Assembly: GCA_964577375.1 (NCBI GenBank) | Contig: CAZNYW010000057.1 | Coordinates: forward strand, 1 to 27,824 | Origin: DATKUC01 sp964577375 | Lineage (GTDB): Bacteria > Spirochaetota > Spirochaetia > DSM-27196 > DATKUC01 | Length of the DNA stretch: 27,824 bases | Direction of reading: 5' to 3' | In this document: piece by piece, positions 20,899 through 27,824 of the stretch | Layout of the letters: each line of letters starts with the position of its first letter | Numbering within the stretch: the stretch's first letter is position 1 | Made by a program: the position numbers and the translations under genes | The notes under the pieces: model-generated | The model's database searches: none | Told to the model about the DNA's origin: nothing | What the model saw: only the letters and a program-made list of their open reading frames with translations

Positions 20899-22452
20899 AT
20901 GGAAAAGAAGAAAGCGATTACTGCAAACAAGATCGTCGCCGTCGTCGACATCGGGTCGACCGCGATTCGGATAGTCATTGCCGAGATTGATTCGGAGGGA
21001 GACTGGAAACGGCTCGACCGGGCCGCCAAACCGGTACCGCTCGGAAGGGACGTCTTCATGTCGGGACATCTGTCGCGCGAGACGATGCTCCAGGCTATCA
21101 AAGTTCTCAGCGGTTTTCTCGAGATGCTTTCCGGCTGGCACATCGGCCCGCGAGACGTGCGCGTGATCGCGACCAGTGCAATTCGTGAGGCGAAGAATCG
21201 TGATACCTTCGTAGACCGGGTATATATCCGCACCGGTCTTCGCATCAACATTATCGAGGGAGTCGAGGAAAATCATCTCACCTACCTCGCCGTCCAGCAC
21301 GCAGTCGACGACATGCCGGGACCCTTCACCCGGTCCAGCTCTCTCATCATCGAGGTCGGTGGAGGGACCACCGAAGTCATGCTGCTCGACCGCGGCAACA
21401 TGGTCGCGGCCCACTCCTTTCGAATCGGGACGGTGCGCATCGAACAGCAGGTGCGGCCAAGGTGGGAGTCGAACAAGCAGATGGAGGACTACCTTCGCGA
21501 GAATCTTCGCGGGACGCTCGAGATCCTCAACACGGAGCTGCGGCTTTCGCGCATCCACTATTTCGTCGCAGTTGGGGGCGACGCCCGTCTTGCGGCCGCG
21601 AACGCGGGGAAGAAGGAGGCCGAACACTACTGGCTCATAGAAAAGAGCGGGTTCTGCGCATTTCTCACGGAGATGCAGGGACTGTCGATTGACGAAATAG
21701 TAACGCGGCTGCGTGTCACCTACAATGAGGCCGAGGGACTGGTTCCGGCTCTGGTCATATACAAGCTCTTTCTGGAGGCAACAGGGGCCGAAAAGCTGAT
21801 CGTGCCCGACGTAAGCATCCGCGAAGGAATGCTCGTGAGCTTCGCGCTGGGCACCACGCGCGACGTGAAGGCCGAGCTTTACCGGCAGGTGATAACCTCG
21901 GCAAAGAGCCTGGGGCGGAAATACCACTACGACGAAAAGCATGCCGTGCAGGTGAGCAAGCTCGCCCTGTCGTTCTTCGATCAGTTTCAGAATGATCACG
22001 GGCTCGAGCACCATGCCCGCCTTCTCATGGAGGTGGCGGCAATCCTCCACGACATCGGCAACTTTGTACGATCGAGCGGCCATCACAAGCACGGACAGTA
22101 CCTCGTCGCCAATTCCGAGATTTTCGGACTTTCGCGGGAGGATATTCGAATCATATCGAACGTGATCCGCTACCACCGTAAATCGATGCCGCTCGCCTCT
22201 CACACCTCGTTCGTGTCTCTGCGGCAGGAGCAGCGGCTTATCGTCCTGAAGCTCGCATCAATGCTCCGGGTAGCCGACGGGCTTGACCGCAGCCACCAGC
22301 AGCGGGTGGAATCTTTCCGCCTGGAAGTTGAAGAGGGCGATCTTCTCGTCGACTGCACCCATCAGGGTGATATTTCGGTCGAACGCTACGGCATGGTGCT
22401 GAAGGCGCAGATGTTCGAAGAGGTGTTCGGCTACCACGTCGTTATCACGTAG
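20899..22452 (+). CDS. ppx: Exopolyphosphatase/ppGpp phosphohydrolase (Ppx/GppA) with HD domain
   Basis: Removes terminal phosphate from polyphosphate, or from pppGpp in GppA-type members. The N-terminal ASKHA fold shows VAVVDIGSTAIRIVIAE, ATSAIREAKN, the catalytic glutamate region EGVEENHLTYLAV (E123/E124) and LIIEVGGGTTEVMLLD. The C-terminal 200 residues form an HD-like domain (AAILHDIGNFVRSSGHHKHG, IRYHRKSMP), as in long Ppx proteins (517 residues). It precedes ppk1 by 30 bp, an arrangement common for polyphosphate turnover. The start codon follows a TGTGAAGTT repeated twice (20872 and 20885), with GAAG as a weak ribosome site. Confidence 0.92.
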   Translation: MEKKKAITANKIVAVVDIGSTAIRIVIAEIDSEGDWKRLDRAAKPVPLGRDVFMSGHLSRETMLQAIKVLSGFLEMLSGWHIGPRDVRVIATSAIREAKNRDTFVDRVYIRTGLRINIIEGVEENHLTYLAVQHAVDDMPGPFTRSSSLIIEVGGGTTEVMLLDRGNMVAAHSFRIGTVRIEQQVRPRWESNKQMEDYLRENLRGTLEILNTELRLSRIHYFVAVGGDARLAAANAGKKEAEHYWLIEKSGFCAFLTEMQGLSIDEIVTRLRVTYNEAEGLVPALVIYKLFLEATGAEKLIVPDVSIREGMLVSFALGTTRDVKAELYRQVITSAKSLGRKYHYDEKHAVQVSKLALSFFDQFQNDHGLEHHARLLMEVAAILHDIGNFVRSSGHHKHGQYLVANSEIFGLSREDIRIISNVIRYHRKSMPLASHTSFVSLRQEQRLIVLKLASMLRVADGLDRSHQQRVESFRLEVEEGDLLVDCTHQGDISVERYGMVLKAQMFEEVFGYHVVIT

Positions 22453-22482
22453 CTCTTAATAGTCCGGGAGACACTTATCAAC

Positions 22483-24654
22483 ATGGCTGGAATGATCAAG
22501 GCATACAAAAAACATGAAGGCGGCCGCTACATCAACCGGGAGCTCAGCTGGATCGAGTTCAACCGGCGAGTTCTGTCGGAGGCGCTTCGCCAGGATGTCC
22601 CGCTGCTGGAACGGCTGCGATTTCTCTGTATCGTGGCATCCAATTTCGATGAGTTCTTCATGGTGCGGGTTGCCTCGCTGAAAAGGCAGATCCGTACCGG
22701 GCGCAAGGTGCCCTGCCCATCCGGGATGAGCCCGGAGGAACAGCTGCGCGAAGTCAATTCGCGGATTCGTGAAATAGTGAAACGGAAATACGAATGCCTG
22801 CTCGACGACATCCTGCCCAGGCTTGGCGACGCGGGACTCGTGCTTCGAACTCCGGAAAACTACAGCGCGGCCCAGCGAAAGTTTCTCGAGGAGCTCTTCC
22901 AGGAGGAGATCTTTCCGGTGCTCACCCCGGTACGGTGCGAGCTGGGGAAGCCTCTTCCCTACACGGGGAATCTGCGGCTCCATGCCGCGTTCCTGCTGCG
23001 GACCTCCGGGCAGCAGAATCTCCTTGTGCCTGAGAGCGACGCTGAATCTCTTGCGATCGTTCAGATTCCCGCGGGAATCCCCCGCATCATCTACCTTCCC
23101 CAAGAGGATAGCACCGTCTCCTTTGCTCTGCTCGAGCACGCTATACGCGACCACGCCGGGCAGCTCTTTCCAGGTTATGAGATCGTCGAGGACGTGTTCT
23201 TTCGGGTCACGCGCGACGCCGACCTCGGCGTCGATGAAGAGCGGGATGAAGACTTTGTCGAAGCGATGGAGCAGATCCTGGAATCACGCGAGCACAGCAT
23301 GCCGATTCGGATGAGTCTGAACAAGACTACCGGGAGACTTCGCGACATTCTCACGGAAGCGCTCGCTCTTGATCCATCTGAGGTCTACATGAAGACCGAC
23401 CCGATGGACTTGAGCAGCTTCATGGAGCTGGTGGATCTGCCGGGATTCGACCACCTGCGATATGACAAGTGGAAGCCTCAGGATTCTCCCTACGTGCCCG
23501 AAGAGAGCTCCATCTGGGAATCGATGAAAAAGCGTGACATTCTGCTTCATCACCCCTTCGAATCGTTCATGCCGGTTGTGCGACTGGTTCAAGAGGCGGC
23601 AACCGACGCATCGGTGCTCGCCATCAAGATGACGCTCTACCGGACGAGCGGAACTTCTCCCGTCGTGCAGGCTCTCGAGCTTGCAGCCGAAAACGGCAAG
23701 CAGGTCACGGTGCTGGTGGAGCTCAAGGCGCGGTTCGACGAAGAGCGCAACATCGAGTGGGCGCAGCGGCTCGAGCGTGCCGGTGTAATCGTTGTTTACG
23801 GCATCGTGCGGCTGAAGGTCCACGCGAAGGCGCTCCTCATCATCAGGCGCGAGGAGAAGGGCGTCACCAGATATCTCCACCTCGGCACCGGCAACTACAA
23901 CGACAAGACCGCGCGGCTCTATACGGATCTCGGGTTTCTGACGACGCAGGACGATCTGGCCTACGAGGTGGGCCTCTTCTTCAATTCCATTACCGGATAC
24001 TCAGCGATTTCCGCGTTGTCGAAGATAATCATGGCTCCGACCTCTCTGAAGTCGCGGCTCATTCAGCTCATCGACCGCGAGGCGCTCCGCTCCACGCCCG
24101 AAAATCCGGGCCGCATCATCATCAAGATCAACGCGCTGGCCGATCCCGAGATGATCGAAGCACTCTACCGCGCCTCCGCTGCGGGGGTGAAGACCACCCT
24201 CATCGTGCGCGGCATCTGCATGCTGGTGCCGGGCGTTCACGAGATGAGCGAGAACATTCGGGTCATCAGCATAATCGACCGCTATCTCGAGCACTCTCGC
24301 ATCTACTATTTCCGCAACGGCGGGGCGGAGGAGCTCTACGCCGGCAGCGCGGACCTGATGCCGCGGAACCTCGAGAGACGGGTCGAGTTGCTCTTTCCAA
24401 TGGAAAACCACGATCTTCAGAAGCGGGTGAAGTCCATTCTGGAGACATACCTTTCGGACAACGTGCAATCGCATGAGCTGCAGCCGGACGGAAGTTACCT
24501 GCGAATCAATCCGGCCTCCGGGGAGTTTCCGTCTGCGAGTCAGGCGGCGCTCTACGAGGCGGCGTGCAACCGCGCACGCATAGCGGCGCCGGTGAACCGC
24601 AAGGAGTTCAACGTTCGGCGCAAGCCTCCGCAGGCTCGGCGAATGCGGCACTGA
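22483..24654 (+). CDS. ppk1: Polyphosphate kinase 1
   Basis: Makes inorganic polyphosphate from the gamma phosphate of ATP, reversibly, at the membrane or in the cytoplasm. The 723-residue length fits PPK1. The N domain has RYINRELSWIEFNRRVL and ASNFDEFFMVRVA. The catalytic core has HHPFESFMPVVRLVQ, MTLYRTSGTSPVV, the phosphorylated histidine H447 in KVHAKALLII, YLHLGTGNYNDKTA, and the second histidine H604 in LEHSRIYYFRN followed by YAGSADLMPRNLERRVEL. Both catalytic histidines are present, so it should be active. GGGAG is twelve bases before the ATG. It pairs with ppx just upstream and arfB follows after 10 bp. Confidence 0.97.
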   Translation: MAGMIKAYKKHEGGRYINRELSWIEFNRRVLSEALRQDVPLLERLRFLCIVASNFDEFFMVRVASLKRQIRTGRKVPCPSGMSPEEQLREVNSRIREIVKRKYECLLDDILPRLGDAGLVLRTPENYSAAQRKFLEELFQEEIFPVLTPVRCELGKPLPYTGNLRLHAAFLLRTSGQQNLLVPESDAESLAIVQIPAGIPRIIYLPQEDSTVSFALLEHAIRDHAGQLFPGYEIVEDVFFRVTRDADLGVDEERDEDFVEAMEQILESREHSMPIRMSLNKTTGRLRDILTEALALDPSEVYMKTDPMDLSSFMELVDLPGFDHLRYDKWKPQDSPYVPEESSIWESMKKRDILLHHPFESFMPVVRLVQEAATDASVLAIKMTLYRTSGTSPVVQALELAAENGKQVTVLVELKARFDEERNIEWAQRLERAGVIVVYGIVRLKVHAKALLIIRREEKGVTRYLHLGTGNYNDKTARLYTDLGFLTTQDDLAYEVGLFFNSITGYSAISALSKIIMAPTSLKSRLIQLIDREALRSTPENPGRIIIKINALADPEMIEALYRASAAGVKTTLIVRGICMLVPGVHEMSENIRVISIIDRYLEHSRIYYFRNGGAEELYAGSADLMPRNLERRVELLFPMENHDLQKRVKSILETYLSDNVQSHELQPDGSYLRINPASGEFPSASQAALYEAACNRARIAAPVNRKEFNVRRKPPQARRMRH

Positions 24655-24664
24655 GGCGCCCGGT

Positions 24665-25084
24665 ATGGACCGCGATCAGCTCTTTCAGGAAATAATCGAC
24701 GGCGCTGCTCTCTCCTTCTCCCGGTCTGGGGGAGCAGGAGGGCAGAACGTCAACAAGGTGAATACCCGCGTTACCGCGCGAATCAGGCTTTCCTCCCTTC
24801 GTACGCTCTCCGGGGAGCAGCTCGAGCGAGTCCGTTCACGGCTCGCGAGCCGGATCACCGAGGGCGATGAGGTTCTCGTTCATGTCGATGAGGAACGTTC
24901 GCAGCTGCGCAATCGTGAGATAGCGCTCAGGCGGCTGGCTGACCTGATTATCCACGCGGCGGCCAGGCAGCGGACCCGCCGCCCGACCCGCCCGTCCAAA
25001 GCGTCGCGTGAGGCCCGACTCGCACGGAAACATCACAATGCGGAAAAGAAGGCCTCCAGGAGGCGGGATTTCGACCGTGATTGA
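24665..25084 (+). CDS. arfB: Alternative ribosome-rescue factor ArfB (peptidyl-tRNA hydrolase)
   Basis: Releases peptides from ribosomes stalled on non-stop mRNA. The GGQ motif lies in FSRSGGAGGQNVNKVNTRV near residue 25, the same order as in YaeJ/ArfB and the class I release factors. LSGEQLERVRSRLASRITEGDEVLV follows. The C-terminal tail is very basic (RPTRPSKASREARLARKHHN), as needed to enter the empty mRNA channel. The length is 139 residues. It follows ppk1 by ten bases, so it is likely co-transcribed, and ends at the edge of the second 137-bp element. Confidence 0.93.
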   Translation: MDRDQLFQEIIDGAALSFSRSGGAGGQNVNKVNTRVTARIRLSSLRTLSGEQLERVRSRLASRITEGDEVLVHVDEERSQLRNREIALRRLADLIIHAAARQRTRRPTRPSKASREARLARKHHNAEKKASRRRDFDRD

Positions 25085-25090
25085 CTATGT

Positions 25091-25227
25091 GGTATAAAGA
25101 AGCGTGTTGATTTTCGCGGATAACTGTCTGTGGGAAGAGATCCTGGTTCGATTCGGATGCAGTTTACGCCTCAAGTACCTGGCAGGACGACAGTTGTGTT
25201 CGGGTTATCAACACGCTTCGTTATACC
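25091..25227. repeat. 137-bp element with near-perfect 21-bp inverted ends, copy 2
   Basis: The left end (25091-25111, starting GGTATAAAGAAGCGTG) and right end (25207-25227) are reverse complements at 20 of 21 positions. Total length is 137 bp, the same as copy 1 at 804-940. An internal AACTGTC and a GACAGTT continue the dyad symmetry inside. The element fills the spacer between the convergent arfB and M23 genes almost exactly (25085-25234). Its placement could let it act as a bidirectional end-of-transcript structure, or it may be a mobile insertion. Confidence 0.75.
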
Positions 25228-25234
25228 TCCGATG

Positions 25235-26605
25235 CTACCCGAGAGCGGTAATCCTGAGCCGCGAGGAGTAACCATAGTCCCGCGCGCCCGGTTCGGGCCG
25301 GAGAAGCGCGAGAAAGATCTCGCATTCGGGACCGATCGAAATCTCGAGCGGCGTCCTGATGGTGGATACCATCCCTCGTAATCCCAGATGCACGCGAACT
25401 GCGGCCGGAGACTGAAGACCGCTGCGGAGAAACAGGACGTAGGTTGAATCGATCCTTTCCACTCGGAGCTCCACGCCCCGCGTGATTCCCCGCCGGACGG
25501 GCCGGCAATCGCCGGCGAAGTCGGCGTCCCTGAGATTGCTGCCGAAATGCGGCTGGAAGGGGGGCAGGCCGGGATGGTTTGCGTAGTAATAGCAGCCCTC
25601 CTCGGGAACGATGATCTGCCTGGGAACAGGTTCCGCTTCGGCCGGACGAAGGTCGCCCCTGGGGTCGCTTCTCCGGATCCCGGTCCCGGCGGCAGAAAGA
25701 AGGTCCACCGGGTCGCTTCCGGTCGGTCGCCCCGGCTCAGGCTGGGTCGCATCGGTTCGGTTGATCCGGTCGTCGGTCGCCCCTGTTGAGCCTCTTCCTA
25801 CCGCCGCATACATCGGCTCGCCCGTGGCCTCCTTGAGCCGTTTGCCGGCCTCGTGTCCCGCGACTGAGGCGGCTCCGGAGAGCAGGGTAAGGGACTCCCG
25901 TACTCCGACGAACCGGACCGGAACGGACCTCATGCGTCCTTTCAGCGTGGGGACGCGGACGTCGAAATGCAGGTGCGGCCCGGAGGTGCGGCCGGTATTG
26001 CCGCTGTAGCCGATCAGGTCGCCGGCGTCGACGATATCCCCGGGTCTCACGCGCGAACCGTGTCTTTGAAGATGCACGTAGTTTCCAAAAGAGCCGTCGG
26101 CGTGGGCGATCAGGATGTAGTTGCCCTTCTGGTCGAATTCGGGGCCGATTCCTCCGACCGACGAATCTGTCTTCACCTCGGCAACCACTCCACCCCGTGC
26201 GGCATGAACCGGAGTGCCGGCCTTGAGATCGAAATCGAGAGCGTACTGATTTTCGCCGGAGTGCGTGAATCTTCCGTTGTAACCCTGAGTGATGCAATGT
26301 TTGGTTGCGTGGTCGAACGGGAACAGGTAGAGATGGTCATCGTCGTGGCGGGCTGTCCGAGGGTTCCCGCGGGCGAAGGTGTACTCGACCCGGTAGCCCC
26401 GCGGTCCGCGGCGTACGGGGTGAAGAGAGAAGAGGTAGTTCCTGCGGGACCTTGCCGGCACAAGAGAGGCAAAAGGCAGGGGTTCATCGGCGACCAGATT
26501 TTCAATATCTCTCAGGACGAGATTGAGCCAGAGATCGACTATGTGACCGGAGTCCGCAAAGAGATCGAATCCGCCCCTTTCATCTTCTTCGGCGTAGATG
26601 CGCAC
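25235..26605 (-). CDS. M23-family metallopeptidase (LytM) with C-terminal extension
   Basis: A 456-residue zinc peptidase of the lysostaphin/LytM type, which normally cuts peptidoglycan peptides. The N-terminal 100 residues are the beta-rich region usual before this M23 type (VPARSRRNYLFSLHP, HDDDHLYLFPF, QGYNGRFTH). Zinc ligands are H115 and D124 in HSGENQYALDFD and H213 in GPHLHFDV; H178 (YVHLQ) and H211 complete the site. A low-complexity linker and a C-terminal beta domain of about 200 residues with no recognised family follow. The best start is GTG 26605 with AAAGGA six bases upstream. This gives no signal peptide; upstream in-frame TTG codons give none either. Confidence 0.78.
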   Translation of the reverse strand: MRIYAEEDERGGFDLFADSGHIVDLWLNLVLRDIENLVADEPLPFASLVPARSRRNYLFSLHPVRRGPRGYRVEYTFARGNPRTARHDDDHLYLFPFDHATKHCITQGYNGRFTHSGENQYALDFDLKAGTPVHAARGGVVAEVKTDSSVGGIGPEFDQKGNYILIAHADGSFGNYVHLQRHGSRVRPGDIVDAGDLIGYSGNTGRTSGPHLHFDVRVPTLKGRMRSVPVRFVGVRESLTLLSGAASVAGHEAGKRLKEATGEPMYAAVGRGSTGATDDRINRTDATQPEPGRPTGSDPVDLLSAAGTGIRRSDPRGDLRPAEAEPVPRQIIVPEEGCYYYANHPGLPPFQPHFGSNLRDADFAGDCRPVRRGITRGVELRVERIDSTYVLFLRSGLQSPAAVRVHLGLRGMVSTIRTPLEISIGPECEIFLALLRPEPGARDYGYSSRLRITALG

Positions 26606-26679
26606 TTTTTGTCCTTTGCCGTCCGCTCGGCGTACTCTCAACAATAGCCCATATTTGCTGCTGCGAGTATTGTTGTTCG

Positions 26680-26708
26680 TTGAATTCGCCCGATTTTTGT
26701 ACCATACT
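26680..26708 (+). promoter_or_regulatory. Promoter for thyX
   Basis: TTGAAT (26680-26685), a 17-bp spacer and CATACT (26703-26708), each 4/6 to consensus. The start would be near 26715, giving a leader of about 15 nt that holds GAGGAGG (26718-26724). Confidence 0.45.
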
Positions 26709-26728
26709 GCAGCCGTTGAGGAGGCGAC

Positions 26729-27601
26729 ATGGCTCATTGCGTTGTTCCCGCGGCCGAGGAGATACTCGACAGGGAGTTCCCGGTACTGGACAAGGGATTT
26801 GTTCGGCTTGTTGATTACCTTGGCGGGGACGAGCGCATCGTTCAGGCGGCCAGGGTCTCCTATGGGGAGGGCACGAAGTCCTTCCGGCAGGACCGTGGGC
26901 TTATCGACTACCTGCTCAGAAATCAGCATACGTCGCCGTTCGAACAGGTGGTGCTCACCTTTCATGCCAAGCTGCCCATTTTCGTCGCGAGGCAATGGGT
27001 GAGGCATCGGATGGCGAGGTTGAACGAAATTTCCGGCCGCTATTCCATTCTTAAGGACGAGTTCTATGTTCCTGCGGGGGGTGCCATCGCGTTGCAGAGC
27101 GAGGACAACAAGCAGGGGCGTCAGGATGAACCGGTCTCGCCGGAGCTGCAGGAGAGCATCCGTACGTCACTCGTTACCCAGCAGGAGGGCGCTTACGCCG
27201 CCTATACCGGGCTTCTCGATCTCGGCCTGGCCCGGGAGCTTGCACGAATCAATCTGCCGGTGAGCGCCTATACCGAATGGTACTGGCAGATCGATCTACA
27301 CAACCTGTTCCACTTCTTGCAGTTGCGAATGGATCCGCACGCTCAGCACGAGATTCGCGAATACGCCAGAACGATGTATGACATCGCCTCGCGCGTCTGT
27401 CCGTTCGCCTGCGAGGCGTTCGACCAGCATATGGTGGGCGGAGCCCGATTCTCGCGGGCCGAGATGGAGGTTCTCGGAGCGCTGTTGGCCGAACGCGGCA
27501 TTTCGGATGATCTCGTGCGGGAAAAGGCAGAGGCCGCCGGGATGAAAAAACGGGCGACGGACCGCTTTGTGGGGAAAATCCACGGTAAACACGTCTTATA
27601 A
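26729..27601 (+). CDS. thyX: FAD-dependent thymidylate synthase
   Basis: Makes dTMP from dUMP using methylenetetrahydrofolate and reduced FAD, replacing ThyA. The ThyX signature RHRx7S is R92-H93-R94 to S102 in WVRHRMARLNEISGRYS. Other conserved stretches are RNQHTSPFEQVVLTFHAKLP, RINLPVSAYTEWYWQIDLHN, and FHFLQLRMDPHAQHEIREYA. The 290-residue length is somewhat long for the family (about 230-270), the extra being at the C terminus (after SRAEMEVLGALLAERG). GAGGAGG precedes ATG 26729. It diverges from the M23 gene. Confidence 0.97.
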   Translation: MAHCVVPAAEEILDREFPVLDKGFVRLVDYLGGDERIVQAARVSYGEGTKSFRQDRGLIDYLLRNQHTSPFEQVVLTFHAKLPIFVARQWVRHRMARLNEISGRYSILKDEFYVPAGGAIALQSEDNKQGRQDEPVSPELQESIRTSLVTQQEGAYAAYTGLLDLGLARELARINLPVSAYTEWYWQIDLHNLFHFLQLRMDPHAQHEIREYARTMYDIASRVCPFACEAFDQHMVGGARFSRAEMEVLGALLAERGISDDLVREKAEAAGMKKRATDRFVGKIHGKHVL

Positions 27602-27693
27602 TAAGTCCAATTAAAAACAAATAAAACCAATCTCTGTTTCTTCTTTATTCTCTGAAAAATGTGGTGTACTCTTCATTCAGAGGAGAGTCATCA
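27602..27693 (+). promoter_or_regulatory. AT-rich leader upstream of cheW
   Basis: This spacer is far richer in A+T (about three quarters in 27601-27660) than its neighbours, containing AATTAAAAACAAATAAAACC. It could hold an UP element. A possible -10 TACTCT at 27667 has only a weak -35 (TTTATT, 27644). AGGAGAG (27681-27687) is the cheW ribosome site. I see no sigma28-type GCCGATAA and no hairpin terminator for thyX. Confidence 0.4.
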
Positions 27694-27824
27694 ATGGCTG
27701 AGGAAGTTAAGGTCGAAAAGGATCAGTATCTTACGTTTATGCTCGACAACGAGCAGTACGCCATCGACGTCGCAAAGGTCAAAGAGGTGCTCGAGTATAC
27801 ATCGGTCACCAAAGTGCCGCGCAC
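27694..27824 (+). CDS. cheW: CheW chemotaxis coupling protein, N-terminal part (runs off window)
   Basis: Links chemoreceptors to the kinase CheA. The first 43 codons read MAEEVKVEKDQYLTFMLDN, then EQYAIDVAKVKEVLEYTSVTKVPR, which is the first beta barrel of CheW domains (YLTFxLxxxxYAIDVxxVxEVL, then KVP). The short acidic N terminus before the domain suits CheW and not CheA or CheV. The rest lies beyond the window edge. AGGAGAG precedes ATG 27694. Motility is thus implied for the host. Confidence 0.88.
   Translation, partial: MAEEVKVEKDQYLTFMLDNEQYAIDVAKVKEVLEYTSVTKVPR

Noticed and set aside
20893..22203. 436-codon minus-strand frame opposite ppx
   Set aside because: The plus strand has all Ppx and HD motifs; the antisense product has no recognisable motifs.
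804..25227. The two 137-bp elements as integron attC sites
   Set aside because: The size is in range, but the ends do not carry RYYYAAC and GTTRRRY core boxes, there is no integrase gene or cassette array, and the copies are far apart.
27602..27660. Rho-independent terminator after thyX
   Set aside because: The region is AT-rich but shows no GC-rich hairpin before a T run.

Overview
This is a GC-rich (roughly 60% by eye) bacterial chromosome segment from a draft assembly: it contains one run of exactly 100 Ns, the conventional placeholder for a gap of unknown size. Gene content is mostly core metabolism and signalling. A free-living spirochaete is my best guess. The reasons are a glycerol kinase next to a GlpA-like/FAD oxidoreductase/DUF1667 trio, an AvtA-type aminotransferase, a CHASE2 adenylate cyclase with a GWxGVWxMTEK-type tail, a standalone DRTGG protein, ThyX and a CheW. 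None of these is diagnostic alone. I see no prophage, CRISPR array, insertion sequence or tRNA/rRNA gene.

Layout. 1-4277: glycerol use. glpK (cut by the window edge) diverges from a three-gene operon for glycerol-3-phosphate oxidation, and the 360-bp divergent spacer holds two good sigma70-type promoters with a 137-bp inverted-repeat element between them. 4275-7861: avtA (probably from a leaderless promoter) overlaps an extended SDR. The SDR converges on a full-length homologue of eukaryotic steroid 5-alpha-reductase, which itself diverges from a YbaK-type tRNA-editing protein. 7937-11004: a B12-binding radical SAM protein, then an overlapping trio of small membrane protein, ECF sigma factor and zinc-type anti-sigma factor. 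11007-13892: a divergent AroE on the minus strand, a DRTGG protein, and a two-gene SH3/M48 envelope operon closed by a hairpin. 13928-18367: adenylate cyclase, a PaaK-like adenylate-forming protein, a 15-bp tandem repeat interrupted by the assembly gap, and a ThuA-like protein. 18359-19795 (minus strand): a coiled-coil lipoprotein and a NadR-like protein. 19885-25084: ROK sugar kinase, Ppx/GppA-HD phosphatase, polyphosphate kinase and ArfB. 25091-27824: a second copy of the 137-bp element, an M23 peptidase (minus strand), thyX and the start of cheW.

How the genes may work together. Glycerol enters through GlpK, and the flavoprotein trio would oxidise glycerol 3-phosphate. Ppx and Ppk1 break down and make polyphosphate, with a glucose-type kinase beside them. 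The ECF/anti-sigma/DUF6249 set is a self-contained membrane signalling unit.

The observations I rate highest are: (1) two 137-bp elements of identical length with near-identical 21-bp inverted ends but divergent interiors; (2) a CHASE2 cyclase with no ATG, GTG or TTG upstream of its first membrane helix and a well-placed ribosome site before an ATC; (3) a NadR-like protein whose kinase P-loop has decayed; (4) a close bacterial homologue of steroid 5-alpha-reductase next to a 3-beta-HSD-like SDR; (5) a PaaK-like enzyme in which the C-terminal catalytic lysine appears to be arginine.
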